From Stemphylium vesicarium (Eukaryota > Ascomycota > Dothideomycetes > Pleosporales > Pleosporaceae), in assembly GCA_004380135.1 (NCBI GenBank), contig QXCR01000001.1, forward strand, positions 310,001 to 374,000: 64,000 nt of DNA, in the 5' to 3' direction. Made by a program: the position numbers and the translations under genes. Under the pieces are notes generated by a model. It was given only the letters and a program-made list of their open reading frames with translations, ran no database searches and was not told the origin of the DNA. Positions 11,376 through 22,569 of the stretch are shown here, piece after piece (the stretch's first letter is position 1; every line of letters begins with the position of its first letter).

Positions 11376-12008
11376 TCATGAAAGCTCTTCTTGTGACGCT
11401 TGTCTTTTCTCAACGGCCTTCAGGTCAACATCCCACCTCTTCGCCAATTTATGGACTTTGTCCGACCACTTCTTCACCACAGGATGTTGCGCGGCGACCT
11501 CCCTGAACGTGGGGTCATCCTCTTTCCCTACCACACCCCATTTCCAAATGCCTTCCTCGTCTACCCATTGCTGACCCAGGAGCTGCTCGATGGCCAGTTC
11601 CTTTTGCGCGGTCTCGTAGATATCCTTGGTTTCTTTGTGGATTCGTTCGTCATGTCCTCTCCACGCTGCAACAAAGCCATGCAGAGCCCCAAGTATGTAG
11701 CCCACGCGCATCCCAAGGTTTGCTCCAAGAGCATAGCCCTCGTCGAATCCTTCTTGCACATACTGGCCCTTGCTGTTCGCTAGGCCTTCGCGGTAGGCAT
11801 CCGTGTCGAGCGCGCGTTGACGAGAGGGTAGATCCGAAAGGATTTCATGGCCTCGTGCCTGCGGGGCATGCGCAGAAAGAATTGGTGACGAGGGTGCCGA
11901 ACCATAAATATCGTCGAGGGCATTTTCGTGGGGCGGGGTTGGAGGCGCCTGCCCCGCGGCAAGCTGAGTCGGGTCCAGAGTGGGAGACATATCGCCGGGG
12001 GCGTTCAT
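11376..12008 (-). CDS. YAE1: Yae1-family protein, adaptor for Fe-S insertion into Rli1
   Basis: A single exon of 210 residues. The middle carries the deca-GX3 pattern typical of Yae1/Lto1: glycine every fourth residue through YREGLANSKGQYVQEG and GYALGANLGMRVGYILGALHG. In yeast Yae1 works with Lto1 to bring the cytosolic iron-sulfur assembly machinery to Rli1/ABCE1, the ribosome-recycling ATPase. The N-terminal ~75 residues are Pro/Ser-rich and disordered, and the tail is helical and Lys/Glu-rich. The length is usual for fungal Yae1. It is divergent from the SDR gene, with 453 nt between start codons. Confidence 0.88.
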   Translation of the reverse strand: MNAPGDMSPTLDPTQLAAGQAPPTPPHENALDDIYGSAPSSPILSAHAPQARGHEILSDLPSRQRALDTDAYREGLANSKGQYVQEGFDEGYALGANLGMRVGYILGALHGFVAAWRGHDERIHKETKDIYETAQKELAIEQLLGQQWVDEEGIWKWGVVGKEDDPTFREVAAQHPVVKKWSDKVHKLAKRWDVDLKAVEKRQASQEELS

Positions 12009-12461
12009 GGTGGGCGCGCTTGTTCCTCAGGAAGGATCGTCCTGACCGTGGACCGCATGATGCGATTTGTACGAGGTGGGGATGAGAAAGTAGGGGTCTG
12101 GTGGAGTCTAGCGCTGTGTTCGGAGGCTGCGGAGGCTTGAGCCTCATCGAGCGGGGGATCTGCAAACTCACATCACTGTCCTATAGTTCTGTTCGATGCA
12201 GTCGGCAACAGAAAGCCTCAAGATGCTCCCGATATTGCGGCCTCAACATCGACTTGGCCGCCTTGTGTTTCGAATAGGCCGTTGAGTTTTGGCCGTTTGG
12301 CGGACGAATTCCGGCATCCTTCTAACGATTCGGCCGTCAGTGTTACGCCAAGTGAGCAACCACATCAACGTTGGCCAAAGATAAAAGCATCTACAAATTC
12401 CATCGCATCATCCTGGACTCTCATACTCAGTACAAAACGCAGGACCTTTCAAAGCAACGTC
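12009..12461. promoter_or_regulatory. Divergent promoter region between Yae1 and SDR genes
   Basis: Both neighbouring genes start outward from this 453-nt stretch. An AT-rich GATAAAAG element lies near 12380, about 80 nt upstream of the SDR start, and could act as a TATA-like site. No gene is seen inside. Confidence 0.45.
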
Positions 12462-13478
12462 ATGGTTTCTATTGCCGATATCCGCGCTCATAATGCATCA
12501 CTCAAATCTCTTCCACCCAACCTGGTTGCTGTATTCGTAGGAGGCACCAGCGGCATTGGCCTATTCACAGCCCGCGAATTCGTGCGTAATACGAAATCGC
12601 CCCGCGTCTACCTCATTGGTCGCAATGCCACCGAGGCCACCAAGATCATCGAAGAGCTACACTCCATAAACACCACTTCGCAAGTGAGCTTCATTCAAAA
12701 GGACATCTCCCTGTTGAAGAGCGTGGATGAGACATGCAACGAAATTAAGAGCAAGGAAAAGCAGGTCAATATGCTGTTCATGACATCCGGCTATCTTACT
12801 CTCAGCGGTCGCGACGAGACAGTGGAAGGGCTGGATCGAAAATTCTCTGTCCACTACTACGCCCGTATGCGATTTATTCAGCAACTCACTCCCTTGCTCA
12901 ACACAGCATCAGAAGCAAATGGGATTTCCCGTGTGCTGTCAGTATTAGATCCACAAGCCGGTCTCAAACTTGGGGGACTCAATTACTCGGACCTGTCCCT
13001 CAAGCACAATTTCAGCCTCAAGAATGTCATGGTGCATGCAAGTGCCATGACATCATTATCCATAGCCCACCTGGCAAAGCAGCATCCAAAGACCGCCTAC
13101 GTCCATGCATACCCGTCCGGAGTAGAGACGGGCGTCACACGCGAGCTGTTCGGCCGTTTCAATGGTGTGTTCACGTCGGTCCTCCATTCTCTGGCTCGTT
13201 GGTTCATATACGTTCCACAAGTTGAAAGCGGTGAGAGGCATTTGTTCGCTGCCACCTCACCTAGGTACACGCCAAAGGCGAGTGCGGAAACCACTGATGT
13301 GGTGGGAAGTGATGGGGTCACGGGCAGTGGAAGCTATCTCCTAAATTGGAACGGAGATGTACTGGCAGACACAAAGAAAGCACAAAAGCTAAGAGAGGAG
13401 GGTGGAGTGGAGAAGGTATGGAAGCACACTGAGGAGGTGATGAACAAGATTGAGGAGCAGGGCAAGTATCAGACGTAG
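12462..13478 (+). CDS. Atypical short-chain dehydrogenase/reductase
   Basis: A single exon of 338 residues starting at MVSIADIRAHN; the frame is open further upstream but without an ATG that adds family sequence. The NAD(P)-binding Rossmann signature is seen as FVGGTSGIG near residues 30-38, followed by VYLIGRN and the DISLLKSV acidic strand end. The expected active-site YxxxK is not present: at that position the protein reads KNVMVHASAMTSLS, with a preceding Ser-bearing strand (SRVLSVLDPQ). This variant recurs in fungal SDRs, so it may be a subfamily trait. Substrate unknown. A stand-alone gene with no biosynthetic neighbours visible. Confidence 0.8.
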   Translation: MVSIADIRAHNASLKSLPPNLVAVFVGGTSGIGLFTAREFVRNTKSPRVYLIGRNATEATKIIEELHSINTTSQVSFIQKDISLLKSVDETCNEIKSKEKQVNMLFMTSGYLTLSGRDETVEGLDRKFSVHYYARMRFIQQLTPLLNTASEANGISRVLSVLDPQAGLKLGGLNYSDLSLKHNFSLKNVMVHASAMTSLSIAHLAKQHPKTAYVHAYPSGVETGVTRELFGRFNGVFTSVLHSLARWFIYVPQVESGERHLFAATSPRYTPKASAETTDVVGSDGVTGSGSYLLNWNGDVLADTKKAQKLREEGGVEKVWKHTEEVMNKIEEQGKYQT

Positions 13479-14919
13479 ACAGACGTCAGTCGAAGTGGGG
13501 CTCGGCGCAGTTGGACATCTATTCTTGTGTACCTTGGAGGTATCGACAATTTCTGAGAGCAATAAGCATGTACTACACATAGGCTAGTATTCAGCTGATG
13601 TTTCGTTTAAATGTGTAATTCTACCCGGGATGTCCCCGTTTCCAAGATCAAAGAAGTTTATGCGAGGGTACCGACTGCGAAACGAAAGTTAATCGTCATG
13701 CTCACAGCATCCCGCGTTCCGCCAGAAAAGTTACCATGACTCTGGGCAGCCTCTCTCGGCGCCACAGGAAGGAGCGAAGCAGGAAAAAGAAAAGTCAAAG
13801 TCCTGAATCGTGCAATGTGCGGGGCATATCGATAGGCGCACGGCTGGAGAGGTTGTGATCCTGCGCCATGTTGCTTGAATGTCTGCGAGGCGCATACTGT
13901 TGGTGTTGTGGCGCAGGCAAATGCTCCTTCCTGCGCCTGTGTTGCACCCGCTCAGTCCGAGTCGTCATTGATGAGGAGGAGCGCGCGATGACGGCAGTTT
14001 TGGACTGGTATAGTATCCCCCTCTTTCTGCGACGCGACGTCGTGGGTGTTCCCAGCAGCCGTGTGTCGGATCGGACACGGCGTTCATGCGCTGGCGCCCG
14101 GAAACACCTGGCTTCTGCTTCTTCAGCCCTCCTCGTAAGATGATCACCAAGCCTAGCGGGAACCCCTATTCATGTGCATGGCGCCATCGTGGAGCACAAC
14201 ATGGATGGTGATCCACCAGAAGCCCGGCTGCACGTCTCCGCCGCTGCGACAGCACTGGCTCAGTGTCCAACACGAAGCTGTCGCGTCCCAAGCAATGGAC
14301 CAGCCGTGGCCGCATTGTAAATTACACGCTGCCAATCAATGTTGCGAGCGGTCAGCCGTTTCGCATTGATATTTCTGCGCGTGCCACCCTAGTCAGGTGC
14401 TACCTTTGCTATTTCCCGCGGTGCATGCCGCCTTCGAGAAGCCGCGGCCAATGGCACCTCTCCTTCCGGCCCTCTACTCCCCCCCAAGACGCGTCATTCA
14501 TGCTCTCCAGTGGTGGTGGCTTGCCTCTTTGTTTTCCTCTTCACTTCACACCCTCTCTCTCGCCGCAGTCACGGCGAATTCTTATCAGAATCCGGGGGTG
14601 CCATTGCGCTGCATCGTTCCTGCAGTAGTCTCGGGCATTAAGGTTAGTCAAGGCCTCTAACCAGACCCCGGTCCTTTCACCCGCACGCGCCATGAGGATA
14701 CGCGTTGGAGCAGGTACTAACCTGGCCACACAGGCGGCAGCTCCCTCCTCCAATTTCAATTCCTCTATCAACGCCAGATCGCCGCAATTGCTAGACCCTG
14801 TCGAGGATTGGGAAACCCAGCAAGTCTTCCGACCGCGCAGCTGCGACTCTCTCCATTGCTAAGATTACACGCGCGCGAAGAGCGAGCCACTGATATTAAG
14901 ACGCCTCTGCCCGCCCACT
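13479..14919. other. Long upstream region of septin-like gene
   Basis: This 1.44-kb gap precedes the septin-like start codon. Pyrimidine-rich blocks and a plausible 5'UTR intron (donor GGTTAGTC near 14641, acceptor CACAG near 14733) suggest a long leader. Open frames at 13868-14143 and 14263-14660 look like chance frames. No RNA gene was recognised. Confidence 0.35.
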
Positions 14920-16860
14920 ATGGCCAGTACAAACGACAACCGGTCCCCTAATCCGCCTAATACTTCGGCGCAACAAGACGCCTCTCCCGGCCCCTCTGCC
15001 CGCCCTTCTGTTGCTCACTCCCAATCCTCCATCGACCAGCAGTCAGGACCTCGCCGATCCAGCTTCAACTTCCTGCGTCGGACCAGTGGAAAGAGCTCTT
15101 CCGAAATTCGTGCCAATAGCACCAATCGCAGCGCATCCGGAAGCAAAATGAGCAAAAAGCAAAAGGCTCTCGCCCAAGAGGAGGCTCTGCGCAGGCAGCG
15201 CGAGGCTACCATGCTCCCCAAGCAACCACCCCGCCTGCCTTCACACTCGGCCCTCCCTCAGATCGCCACATTCGGAGGTGAGGAGACCCGCCCAGACTCT
15301 GTCGCCATCGTCTCCAACAAAGCCGGCACTTATAACCCAAATGCCCACAACTTCAGTCGTCCCTCAACCGATACCTACAGGATGCCTCACCAGTCTAGCC
15401 CCGCTGTGGCGGCGCCCGCCCCGGCGCCCGCTGTCGGCTCTTCGCCCTCCACCTACATGGATTATGATCCTTACCCCAGGACCGAGAGCATGACCAACCG
15501 TGGTCGCTACAGCTACGCCAGCAGCCAGATCAGCACTGTCAACAGCCCTCGTCGCGTGCGCAGGAGGAAGGACCCCACACCTTTCAAGTATGTTGTGCAG
15601 CCAGACCGCACGTATTCTAGCTAACAACAACATAGCATCCTTGTCATTGGCTCCAAGGGCTCCGGCAAGTCCTCCTTCATCGAGTTTCTTCGAACTGCTC
15701 TCGCTCTCCCGGCCCGCAAGCGACCACACACGCCCTCCCCACCTGCGACTGCAGTAGGCGGCGACGATTCACCTTTCATTTCCGAGTTCCTTGAGACTGA
15801 AGTGGATGGGGAGAGGGTCGGTGTCACCCTCTGGGATTCTGAGGGTCTAGAGAAGAATGTCGTTGACTTCCAGCTCCCCATCATCACGGCCTTCCTCGAG
15901 TCCAAGTTTGAAGACACTTTCAGCGAGGAACAAAAGGTCGTTCGTGCCCCAGGTGCCAAGGATACCCACATCCACTGCGTCTTCCTCATTCTGGATCCCG
16001 TCCGCCTGGATCAGAACATCGCCGAAGCTCGCAAGAAGTCAAATGTCGTCAAGGTTGGCAGTGCCATCTTCGGAGGGTTGGACGAGAACCTGGATCTCAA
16101 CGTGCTGCGCGAGCTACAGACAAGGACAACTGTGATTCCAGTCATCAGCAAGGCGGACACCATCACTGGCGCGCATATGCGCTATCTGAAGAAGACTGTT
16201 TGGGACACCATCAAGCGCGCCAAACTGGACCCATTGGAGGCTTTGAACCTGGATTTGGGTGAGGACGACGAAGATGACGATGATCGTCTCGATGAGCGCG
16301 ATGAGGATGAGTATGAACAGTCTTCCGAAGGTGAAGGCAAGTCCGAAGTACTCAACAAGATCTTGGAGCGTTCTTCATCTGAGGCTGCTCGCTCAATGGC
16401 CTCTTCCAGCTCATCCACCAAGTCGCACTCGCCTCCGACATCGCCACCCAGTGCCAGGAAGACTCACAGCCGTAAGCCTTCGGCCATCTCCGCGTCTATC
16501 CACAGTGAAGACTCGGAAACCCCCTTCTTGCCCCTCAGCATCATCTCGCCAGACCCTTACGACCCCGAAGTTGTCGGCCGTAGATTCCCTTGGGGTTTCG
16601 CCAACCCTTACGATCCTGACCACTGTGACTTTGTCAAGCTTAGGGAAAGCGTCTTCAGCGACTGGCGCTCCGAGCTCCGTGAGGCTAGTCGCGAGCAGTG
16701 GTACGAAGGCTGGAGAACGACACGCCTAGAAAAAGGCAGGAGACGAGTCGCGACTTCCGATGGACCTGCATCGAGGCAGCTTTCGGCGCCTGCCACCAAC
16801 GGTCGGGCAGTCAGCGCTGACAGCCGCGGATATCGTCCATACCGGCCCAATCAATTCTAG
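14920..16860 (+). CDS. Divergent septin-like GTPase
   Basis: Exons 14920-15587 and 15636-16860; the 48-nt intron (GTATGT...CATAG) joins in phase 2, giving 630 residues. The N-terminal ~220 residues are disordered and Ser/Pro-rich. The GTPase domain begins right after the intron: ILVIGSKGSGKSS (P-loop, ~residues 224-236), then DSEG where septins usually have DxxG/DTPG, and VIPVISKADT containing the G4 motif. The septin-unique region is recognisable in VVGRRFPWG, CDFVKLRESVF and YEGWRTTRL. A ~110-residue acidic and Ser-rich insertion (runs of Asp/Glu near 16260-16330, Ser near 16370-16430) separates G4 from the septin-unique part. There is no C-terminal coiled coil. It probably binds GTP and may join septin structures at the cortex, but polymerisation is not assured. 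Confidence 0.82.
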
Positions 16861-17412
16861 GGACCTTACAGCTCCATACCACGACTAGCTTCCCTCCCAT
16901 CATTCGACCAGAAATCTCCAGTCCATCACCAAGGAAGCCAACCCTTAATGGACAGTACACATTGGAGGGAGTCTCCTGATACTTTTAGTCGAACATCGCG
17001 TCTCTCCAGGTCCGGCGCGTTCCAGATGATGTATGTGTACGCGTGGAGTTTTCGCATACTTTTCCTACGTCGATTCACACCTGATACTCCTGTTTTTGTT
17101 TTGTTTTTTTAAGATTGCGCATACCCTTTTTCTATTGTCTAGTACCCCCTTAGATTCATGCTGTTCTGACACTGTTCCTTCTGGGCAAAAAGGGATCCGG
17201 GCGGTCAGACTGTCTGCGCTGAGCGTAGCATTTGTAGGTGGTTGGTGCAGTGCCGATGGAGCTTTGTATTGTATTTAGCGAGCGAGTTGAGATGATGTTA
17301 GGGAAGGATTTTTGGAGGTAGTGAAAGGGGTGGAAGGTTTGAAGAAATGTGAAAAAACTTGTAGTTCTTAGCTCTACATTCCAGACTCCCCGCGATGCAT
17401 AAGAGTTTTCTC
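16861..17412. other. 3' flank of septin-like gene
   Basis: T-rich tracts around 17091-17115 (TTTTTGTTTTGTTTTTTT-like) probably belong to the 3'UTR and polyadenylation region of the septin-like gene. No gene is recognised. Confidence 0.4.
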
Positions 17413-17742
17413 TTACTGGCTTCGTCTTGTTGATGTCCATTTGTCCAGCTGCTGACTGTCTTGTGCGCCCATGTGGTCGAGCGAGATCCCAGGTATTCCT
17501 CGAGGTACAGCCGCACCCACCGCCTGCACGCGAGCACGCGGCATGTGATCGAGTAGCGTGGCTAGCTTCGTGATGCTGTCGTCTTCCTCGTCTACGACAC
17601 TCAGACTCGGTTGGAGAGCGCTGCTGCCTGTCGGGGAAAGAATAGCAGCATCGTCGGGCCTGTCCAGCACCAAGAGCCACCGTCCGTTCCCCTCATTACG
17701 CAGCCAGTCGTGCACCAGCTCCGCTGAGGTCCGCCAGCGCAT
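17413..17742 (-). pseudogene. NB-ARC-like NLR fragment (probable relic)
   Basis: A 109-codon frame resembles a central slice of a fungal NB-ARC/NLR protein. LVHDWLRNEGNG is followed by RWLLVLDRPDD, which corresponds to the Walker B strand LLVLDNADD of NB-ARC ATPases, and later ISLDHMGAQDSQQL matches the helix after the GxP-type strand. The P-loop, the sensor Arg region and the repeat domain are all missing, and the segment between the two matches is short and degenerate. Upstream sequence (17743-17840) adds nothing recognisable. I read this as a truncated copy left from a larger incompatibility-type receptor gene. A short expressed protein is the alternative. Confidence 0.45.
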
Positions 17743-17948
17743 GGCTCGCGGATCTAATTAAGTAACGTTCTACGTTTGACAAAGTCTAGGTCGCAATAGA
17801 AGGGTACACCAAGACTGTATTGCGATGTTGTTCTCACGGCTAGGCCATGTCCATGTCTGCTAAGCTGCATGCACTCCCGCCCCGCGCCACTATCGCACGT
17901 TCCGATTCGAAATAAACTAGAAGAATTTCATCAAGGTCAAGGTCAAGA

Positions 17949-19360
17949 TCACGCATAGGGACTCGTCCCATTGCATGATGAGTCTGGAGTGCGGACAGTA
18001 ACCCGGCCAGTCTTCTGATCAACCGCGAGTTCGTCCAGTTCCATGTAGCTTTGTTGAGCGCATGCTTGAATGTCCACCAGAGATTTTTGGCTCGCGTTCT
18101 CCAAGCATGTTGGGACCATGCTTGACCGCCCCAATCGCAGAGTTCCAAGCCTTGCGCTGGCATCGCGAAAGCTAGCAGAGTTGTTGGAAGGATTGGAAGG
18201 ATTGGCTTTCGAGCCCTTCGAGCCCTTCGACCTCGACGATGTGCTGAAACTTTTGGTTGCTGATCTGTACGCCTGCCTGAACATTACGCGGAGCACGGGA
18301 ATTGACGTTGCAACAATCGTCAGGGCAGGTTCTGCTTGTGACCATATGACAGAGGAGTACGCATCATCTACTTGGGTTAACCGCGTTCGTAACATAGGTA
18401 GTTATCATCGCTCTTACAAGAAACGTCCTGTGTTGCCAAAAGTTCGAGATATCTGGCTCTAAGAATAGCGGCAATACCTGCTCTTCAACCTGTTTAGTAC
18501 AATTATAAACCCTCCAAAATAGGTCAACATACAATATTCCGAAGCTCATAGCAATGCCGACTCCGATCTTCTCCACAGACCGCATTTGGAGGTGCCACAA
18601 TATCTTCCACGGTAACAAGGCAAGAAACATGTCTATATTTCCGGAATAGACTGCCCTGGAAGTTAGCTTGATAGTTCTAGTTCGTCGTTGAAGTGAAGGC
18701 GACTAACCACCCTGAAACCGTCCGTAGATGACAGAAGGTCTCTGATCAATACATTCGCCGGGGAGGAATTTGATCAGACTCTTGCTAACAGGCTTGCATT
18801 GTACCCAAGGGAGGACGGTGGCTGGTATCATGAACAGTGCGAGGGTGGCCATCGCAAACCACACACCGGCTTTGAGCCATCCTTGTGTGAGTCGAAGCAG
18901 AGTGACTCCGAACGAGATCTTGCTCAGGGTAATAGCAAAGAGGTTTATCGAGAGTTGGGATGCGCACAGATAAGTCAAATGATCCAAGTAACTAAAGTCG
19001 ACTAGGTGTAGGAGTCAGATGATTGTCAAGCATAGGTATAGCTTTGATATCGAGGCTTACTATCAAGTGCATGCTTCCCGTATCCGATGTCAATCGCAAG
19101 TTGAGTGAGGACAGTCGAGGCAAGAAAGAAGAGCTGCGTCTGTCAGTCACCAGTTATCTGCGCCGAGGTTTCTCGTGACCTACCCAGCTGACTGCCAGTA
19201 TTAGATCATCATACCACAACTTATTCTGGCTGTGTTGAATGTAGAGCCGAGTAGCAAGGAAGAGAGTAGCAATTCCAAAAAGGTTCCAGACAACGACGCT
19301 CATGAGCGGACCGTGGGTTTCGGATGGGTCGCTGACCCAACTGTCCAATTGGCTCGACAT
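17949..19360 (-). CDS. PTH11-like integral membrane protein (fungal rhodopsin-domain)
   Basis: Six exons join in frame to 383 residues: 19360-19184, 19139-19061, 19001-18708, 18650-18533, 18482-18418 and 18367-17949. Seven hydrophobic segments are expected; clear ones include LMSVVVWNLFGIATLFLATR, a long TM in exon 3 (ATLALFMIPATVL) and TIVATSIPVLRV in exon 6. Family landmarks are LPWVQCKPVSK in the extracellular loop, YSGNIDMFLALLPWKIL, the GILAGIAAILRARYLELL segment created by joining exons 4 and 5, and VIWSQAEPALTIVA. The cytoplasmic tail is Ser-rich with GSKGSKGSK. PTH11-type proteins are candidate surface sensors, some needed for appressorium formation in plant pathogens. Acceptor choice for exon 2 is uncertain by two codons; the exon 5 acceptor is AAG. 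Confidence 0.83.
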
Positions 19361-21052
19361 TCTTAGTGGCTTCCTATTGTGGATAAGTTGAATACAAGTA
19401 AGACTTCTAGCCTGATTTTTGGGTCTGGAGGATATGTGTTCTCAATGTAGAAGCAATCATTCAATGTGCAACGGGAATCAGGGATAGATATGAAAATTGC
19501 TTGGGCAAATGATCAATCATAGTTAAAGTGTGGAGCAAAGTTTCAAGCCACACCCAATTTCCTGCTATGCAGGAGCCTGACGCGGTACAGTAGTACACAG
19601 CTACGTTGCTTGCCTGGATTCTGTACTACAGCCCAAACATATATTAGTCGCGCTTGTTCGATCAGCTCTTGAAGTAGTCTCGGATGCGGTGTTGCCGGCG
19701 AGCGCGAGCTAGTAGCATGGAAAGTGGGAACACGGCATCTCAAACTTGGGACCGAACTAACTGGTACCTGACATGTCCGCGACCTTTGATTGGATACTTC
19801 TAATGATCGAATGCGGAGAATAACGCGAGGAACGCCCAAAGGATCCACTTAACGGCTCGCGGCCGACGGCTCTTAGTCCGTTGGGAAAGCTTATTCGTTG
19901 CTGTTCGATGCCTCGGTGCGATCCAACAGCTGCAGCTATGATAACCTCTAAACAGCTGTAAAGCACTCGATGCAATGGACTCATTACTCCACTCTAATCG
20001 AATAAAAAGATGCACCGTTCCATAAGAATATGGAAGAAGAGCCTCTGTGCTCGTTCTGCGAACTCAGTTGGGTCTAGATGCCTGGAACAAACAAATTGAT
20101 AGTTACCTTCCACCAATAGTAATAAGAAAGACAAAACAACACTCTTCGAAGGCATCCACAGTGCACTGGCTTCATCCTGCGATTGTAATAACACACGGAC
20201 TAAATCTGGTGCTAAGCACCTAAGTAGTGCCTAGCTAAGGCTTGGTCTGGCTCTAAAGTGGTTTCTTCTGCCTTCACGAGCTACAAGAGTGAGACTAAGC
20301 CTCGTCCTGATTAATCCTCGGAGCTCATCGAGATTACCCTAAGGTCAATCTGCTTGTATATGCAACTTAACGGTTGAGAAGACGGCAAGTGCGTATGGGC
20401 GCGTTTTTGGGAGACTTACATTGCCTTCCTACTAATATCACCAAAATCGGGACTAGGCAGCTCCCCATCTGTGCATAGAGTTTTACGCTCGTCATTGAGA
20501 GTTGCATTGAGGAAGTTCTGCGCAAATTTATGCAAGCAATTCTAAAACTCTTGTACCCAGATACTCTGTAAGCCATCGATGACACTTTGGCAACAACTCT
20601 AAGTTAGTGCTGGAAGATAACCTGAAACAAGATCATCATCAGCTAGCGTCTTCCACCATCTGACCCGTCACTAGAGCTACGGGTGGCTTGAATGTTGTTG
20701 TCATATCTACTCGATCGTCTTCTGGCTGCCTTTGTGTGAGGATCGAAGAACTTTTGGCATAAAACAGCCAGTTCGAAAGAACAGAACAGACTCTCGCATA
20801 TCTCGGTCTTTGTGTTAGCGGGCGCTAGCTTTTTGAGCAGGTGCTACGGTAAATAAGGCAAATCTATGGAGCCTCACTGCCGGCCACCTCTCACTATAGC
20901 GGTAATCTAGTACACTGACCCTGGAAGAGAGTTCACACGCTACGGGTCTAGGGAAAGTTCATATATCCCCTAGCATGCCCGATCTCGACCCTGGAAGTCA
21001 ACTTCAAATCCCAGTGTATCATCTATTCACGTCCAGGATCTTTATTGCAACC
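19361..21052. other. Gene-poor interval upstream of peroxygenase gene
   Basis: 1.69 kb without a supported gene. It contains the promoters of the PTH11-like gene (left) and the peroxygenase gene (right; TATA-like CATATATCC near 20960). Composition is slightly more AT-rich than the coding flanks. Short frames do not resemble known proteins or transposases. Confidence 0.4.
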
Positions 21053-22569
21053 ATGAAGATGGCATTGATTTGTAGCGTAGCACTCTTTTTACCGGTTTTT
21101 GCATCTCCCACCAAACTGGTTAACACAGATATCAGCGAGGATACGCTCAATGAAATCACAGCTTTGTTAGTGAATATAACGAACCAGGCAAACGCGAAGC
21201 GACAACTCGGCCTTGGTATCACCAAAACTGGATTCAACGCGGATGCTCAGCGCGTTAGCAATAGCGGAAAATACCGATATTTATGTTGCTATGTCGACAT
21301 CGAGTAGTCCGACATGGTTGCTGACTATCCCAATCGCAGATAGCACCGGGTCCAAATGACTTGCGTGGACCTTGTCCTGGTCTGAATGCCATGGCAAACC
21401 ATGGCTATATTTCTCGGAGTGGCGTGGATTCAATCGTGACTATAACTACGGCGTCTAACAAAGGTGCGCATACATCTGCTCCACAACCTAGACCAGTTCT
21501 AACGGGATATCAGTATACGGCATGGGACTTGATCTCGCAGCAGCTCTCTCGGTTTATTCTGGCATAATGTCGGGCGACGTTACCTCGGTCTCCATTGGTG
21601 GTGCGCCCAGAAGTGGTCTCCTTTCCTCACTCAATCTCCTTGGACGACCGCGAGGCCTAAGTGCGTCGCACAACAACTTTGAGATGGATGCATCTCCTAC
21701 GAGAGCGGACCTGTATAAAACGTATGTCATGGCCAGTGCTGCACATTCTCTTGCGCATGTAGTCAACCATTTTCGCAGTATGACTAAATAGCTACAGTGG
21801 CAACTCAGTAGCTCTTGACCTGTTTCAATTCGAGCAGCTTATGGCAATGCCTCAGGGCCCAAACGGTTACGATCTCTCCGTTATGCACCCGTTTCGAGGA
21901 GCACGCTTCAACAACTCGATCGCTACCAACGGGCGTTTCTTCACAGGGCCATTCGCACTCATCGTCACCTCTGCGACGTACTTGTTCACTTACAATCTCT
22001 TTTCCAACCACAGCGCTGAGCGTCCAGACGGATGGCTGGATGGAGAAACGCTCAAATCCTTCGAGGGCGTTACAGGAGAGCCAGGCAATTTTCAATGGGG
22101 TACAGGACGCGAGAGGATTCCAGATAATGTATGCTACCGCCCTATGCTCTTACGCTGTAAGACATGCTTATGTTCATCGCAGTGGTACCGTCGCGCTATC
22201 GGCAACGATTACGGAATCCCAGCCGCCTTCATTGAACTAGCGGGTATGCTTCAGGCCAATCCTTTTACCGCCGTAGTTGGTGGTAATACTGGGAAGCCGA
22301 ACACCTTTACGGGGGTCAATATCTCGAATTTGACAGGAGGAGTTTACAACGCCGAGACTCTGCTTGAAGGGAATAATGCGATATGCTTTGCATTTCAGTT
22401 TGTGCAAGTTGCCACCCCAGACATTCTTGAAGGGCTACTTGGAAATGTACTGTCAGCTGTCCAAGAGTTGAACGAAGTCCTGGACCCAATATTTGCATCG
22501 CTTGCCTGTCCGTCGGCTATCCAGTTCGACATGGGCTTGCTACGCAGTTTTCCAGGATACAACAGATAG
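21053..22569 (+). CDS. Secreted heme-thiolate peroxidase (chloroperoxidase/peroxygenase family)
   Basis: Five exons join in frame to 425 residues: 21053-21284, 21344-21463, 21514-21721, 21798-22128 and 22183-22569. A signal peptide (MKMALICSVALFLPVFAS) opens the protein. The heme-ligating Cys lies in RGPCPGLNAMANHGYIS, with Cys at about residue 88; the acid and metal-binding motif follows as HNNFEMDASPTR (Glu ~174, Asp ~176, Ser ~178, Arg ~181). The middle residue is Met where Gly or His is more usual. NxS/T sites suggest glycosylation. These enzymes use H2O2 to oxygenate or halogenate organic substrates outside the cell, relevant to lignin or plant-defence compounds. The donor of intron 1 has an alternative (21299-21300) that would change about five residues. 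Confidence 0.87.

Noticed and set aside
12282..12461. N-terminal extension of the short-chain dehydrogenase to 12282
   Set aside because: That start is TTG and the added residues are not family-like; the ATG at 12462 begins the conserved region.
13868..14660. Plus-strand frames upstream of the septin-like gene
   Set aside because: Low-complexity content, probably leader sequence.
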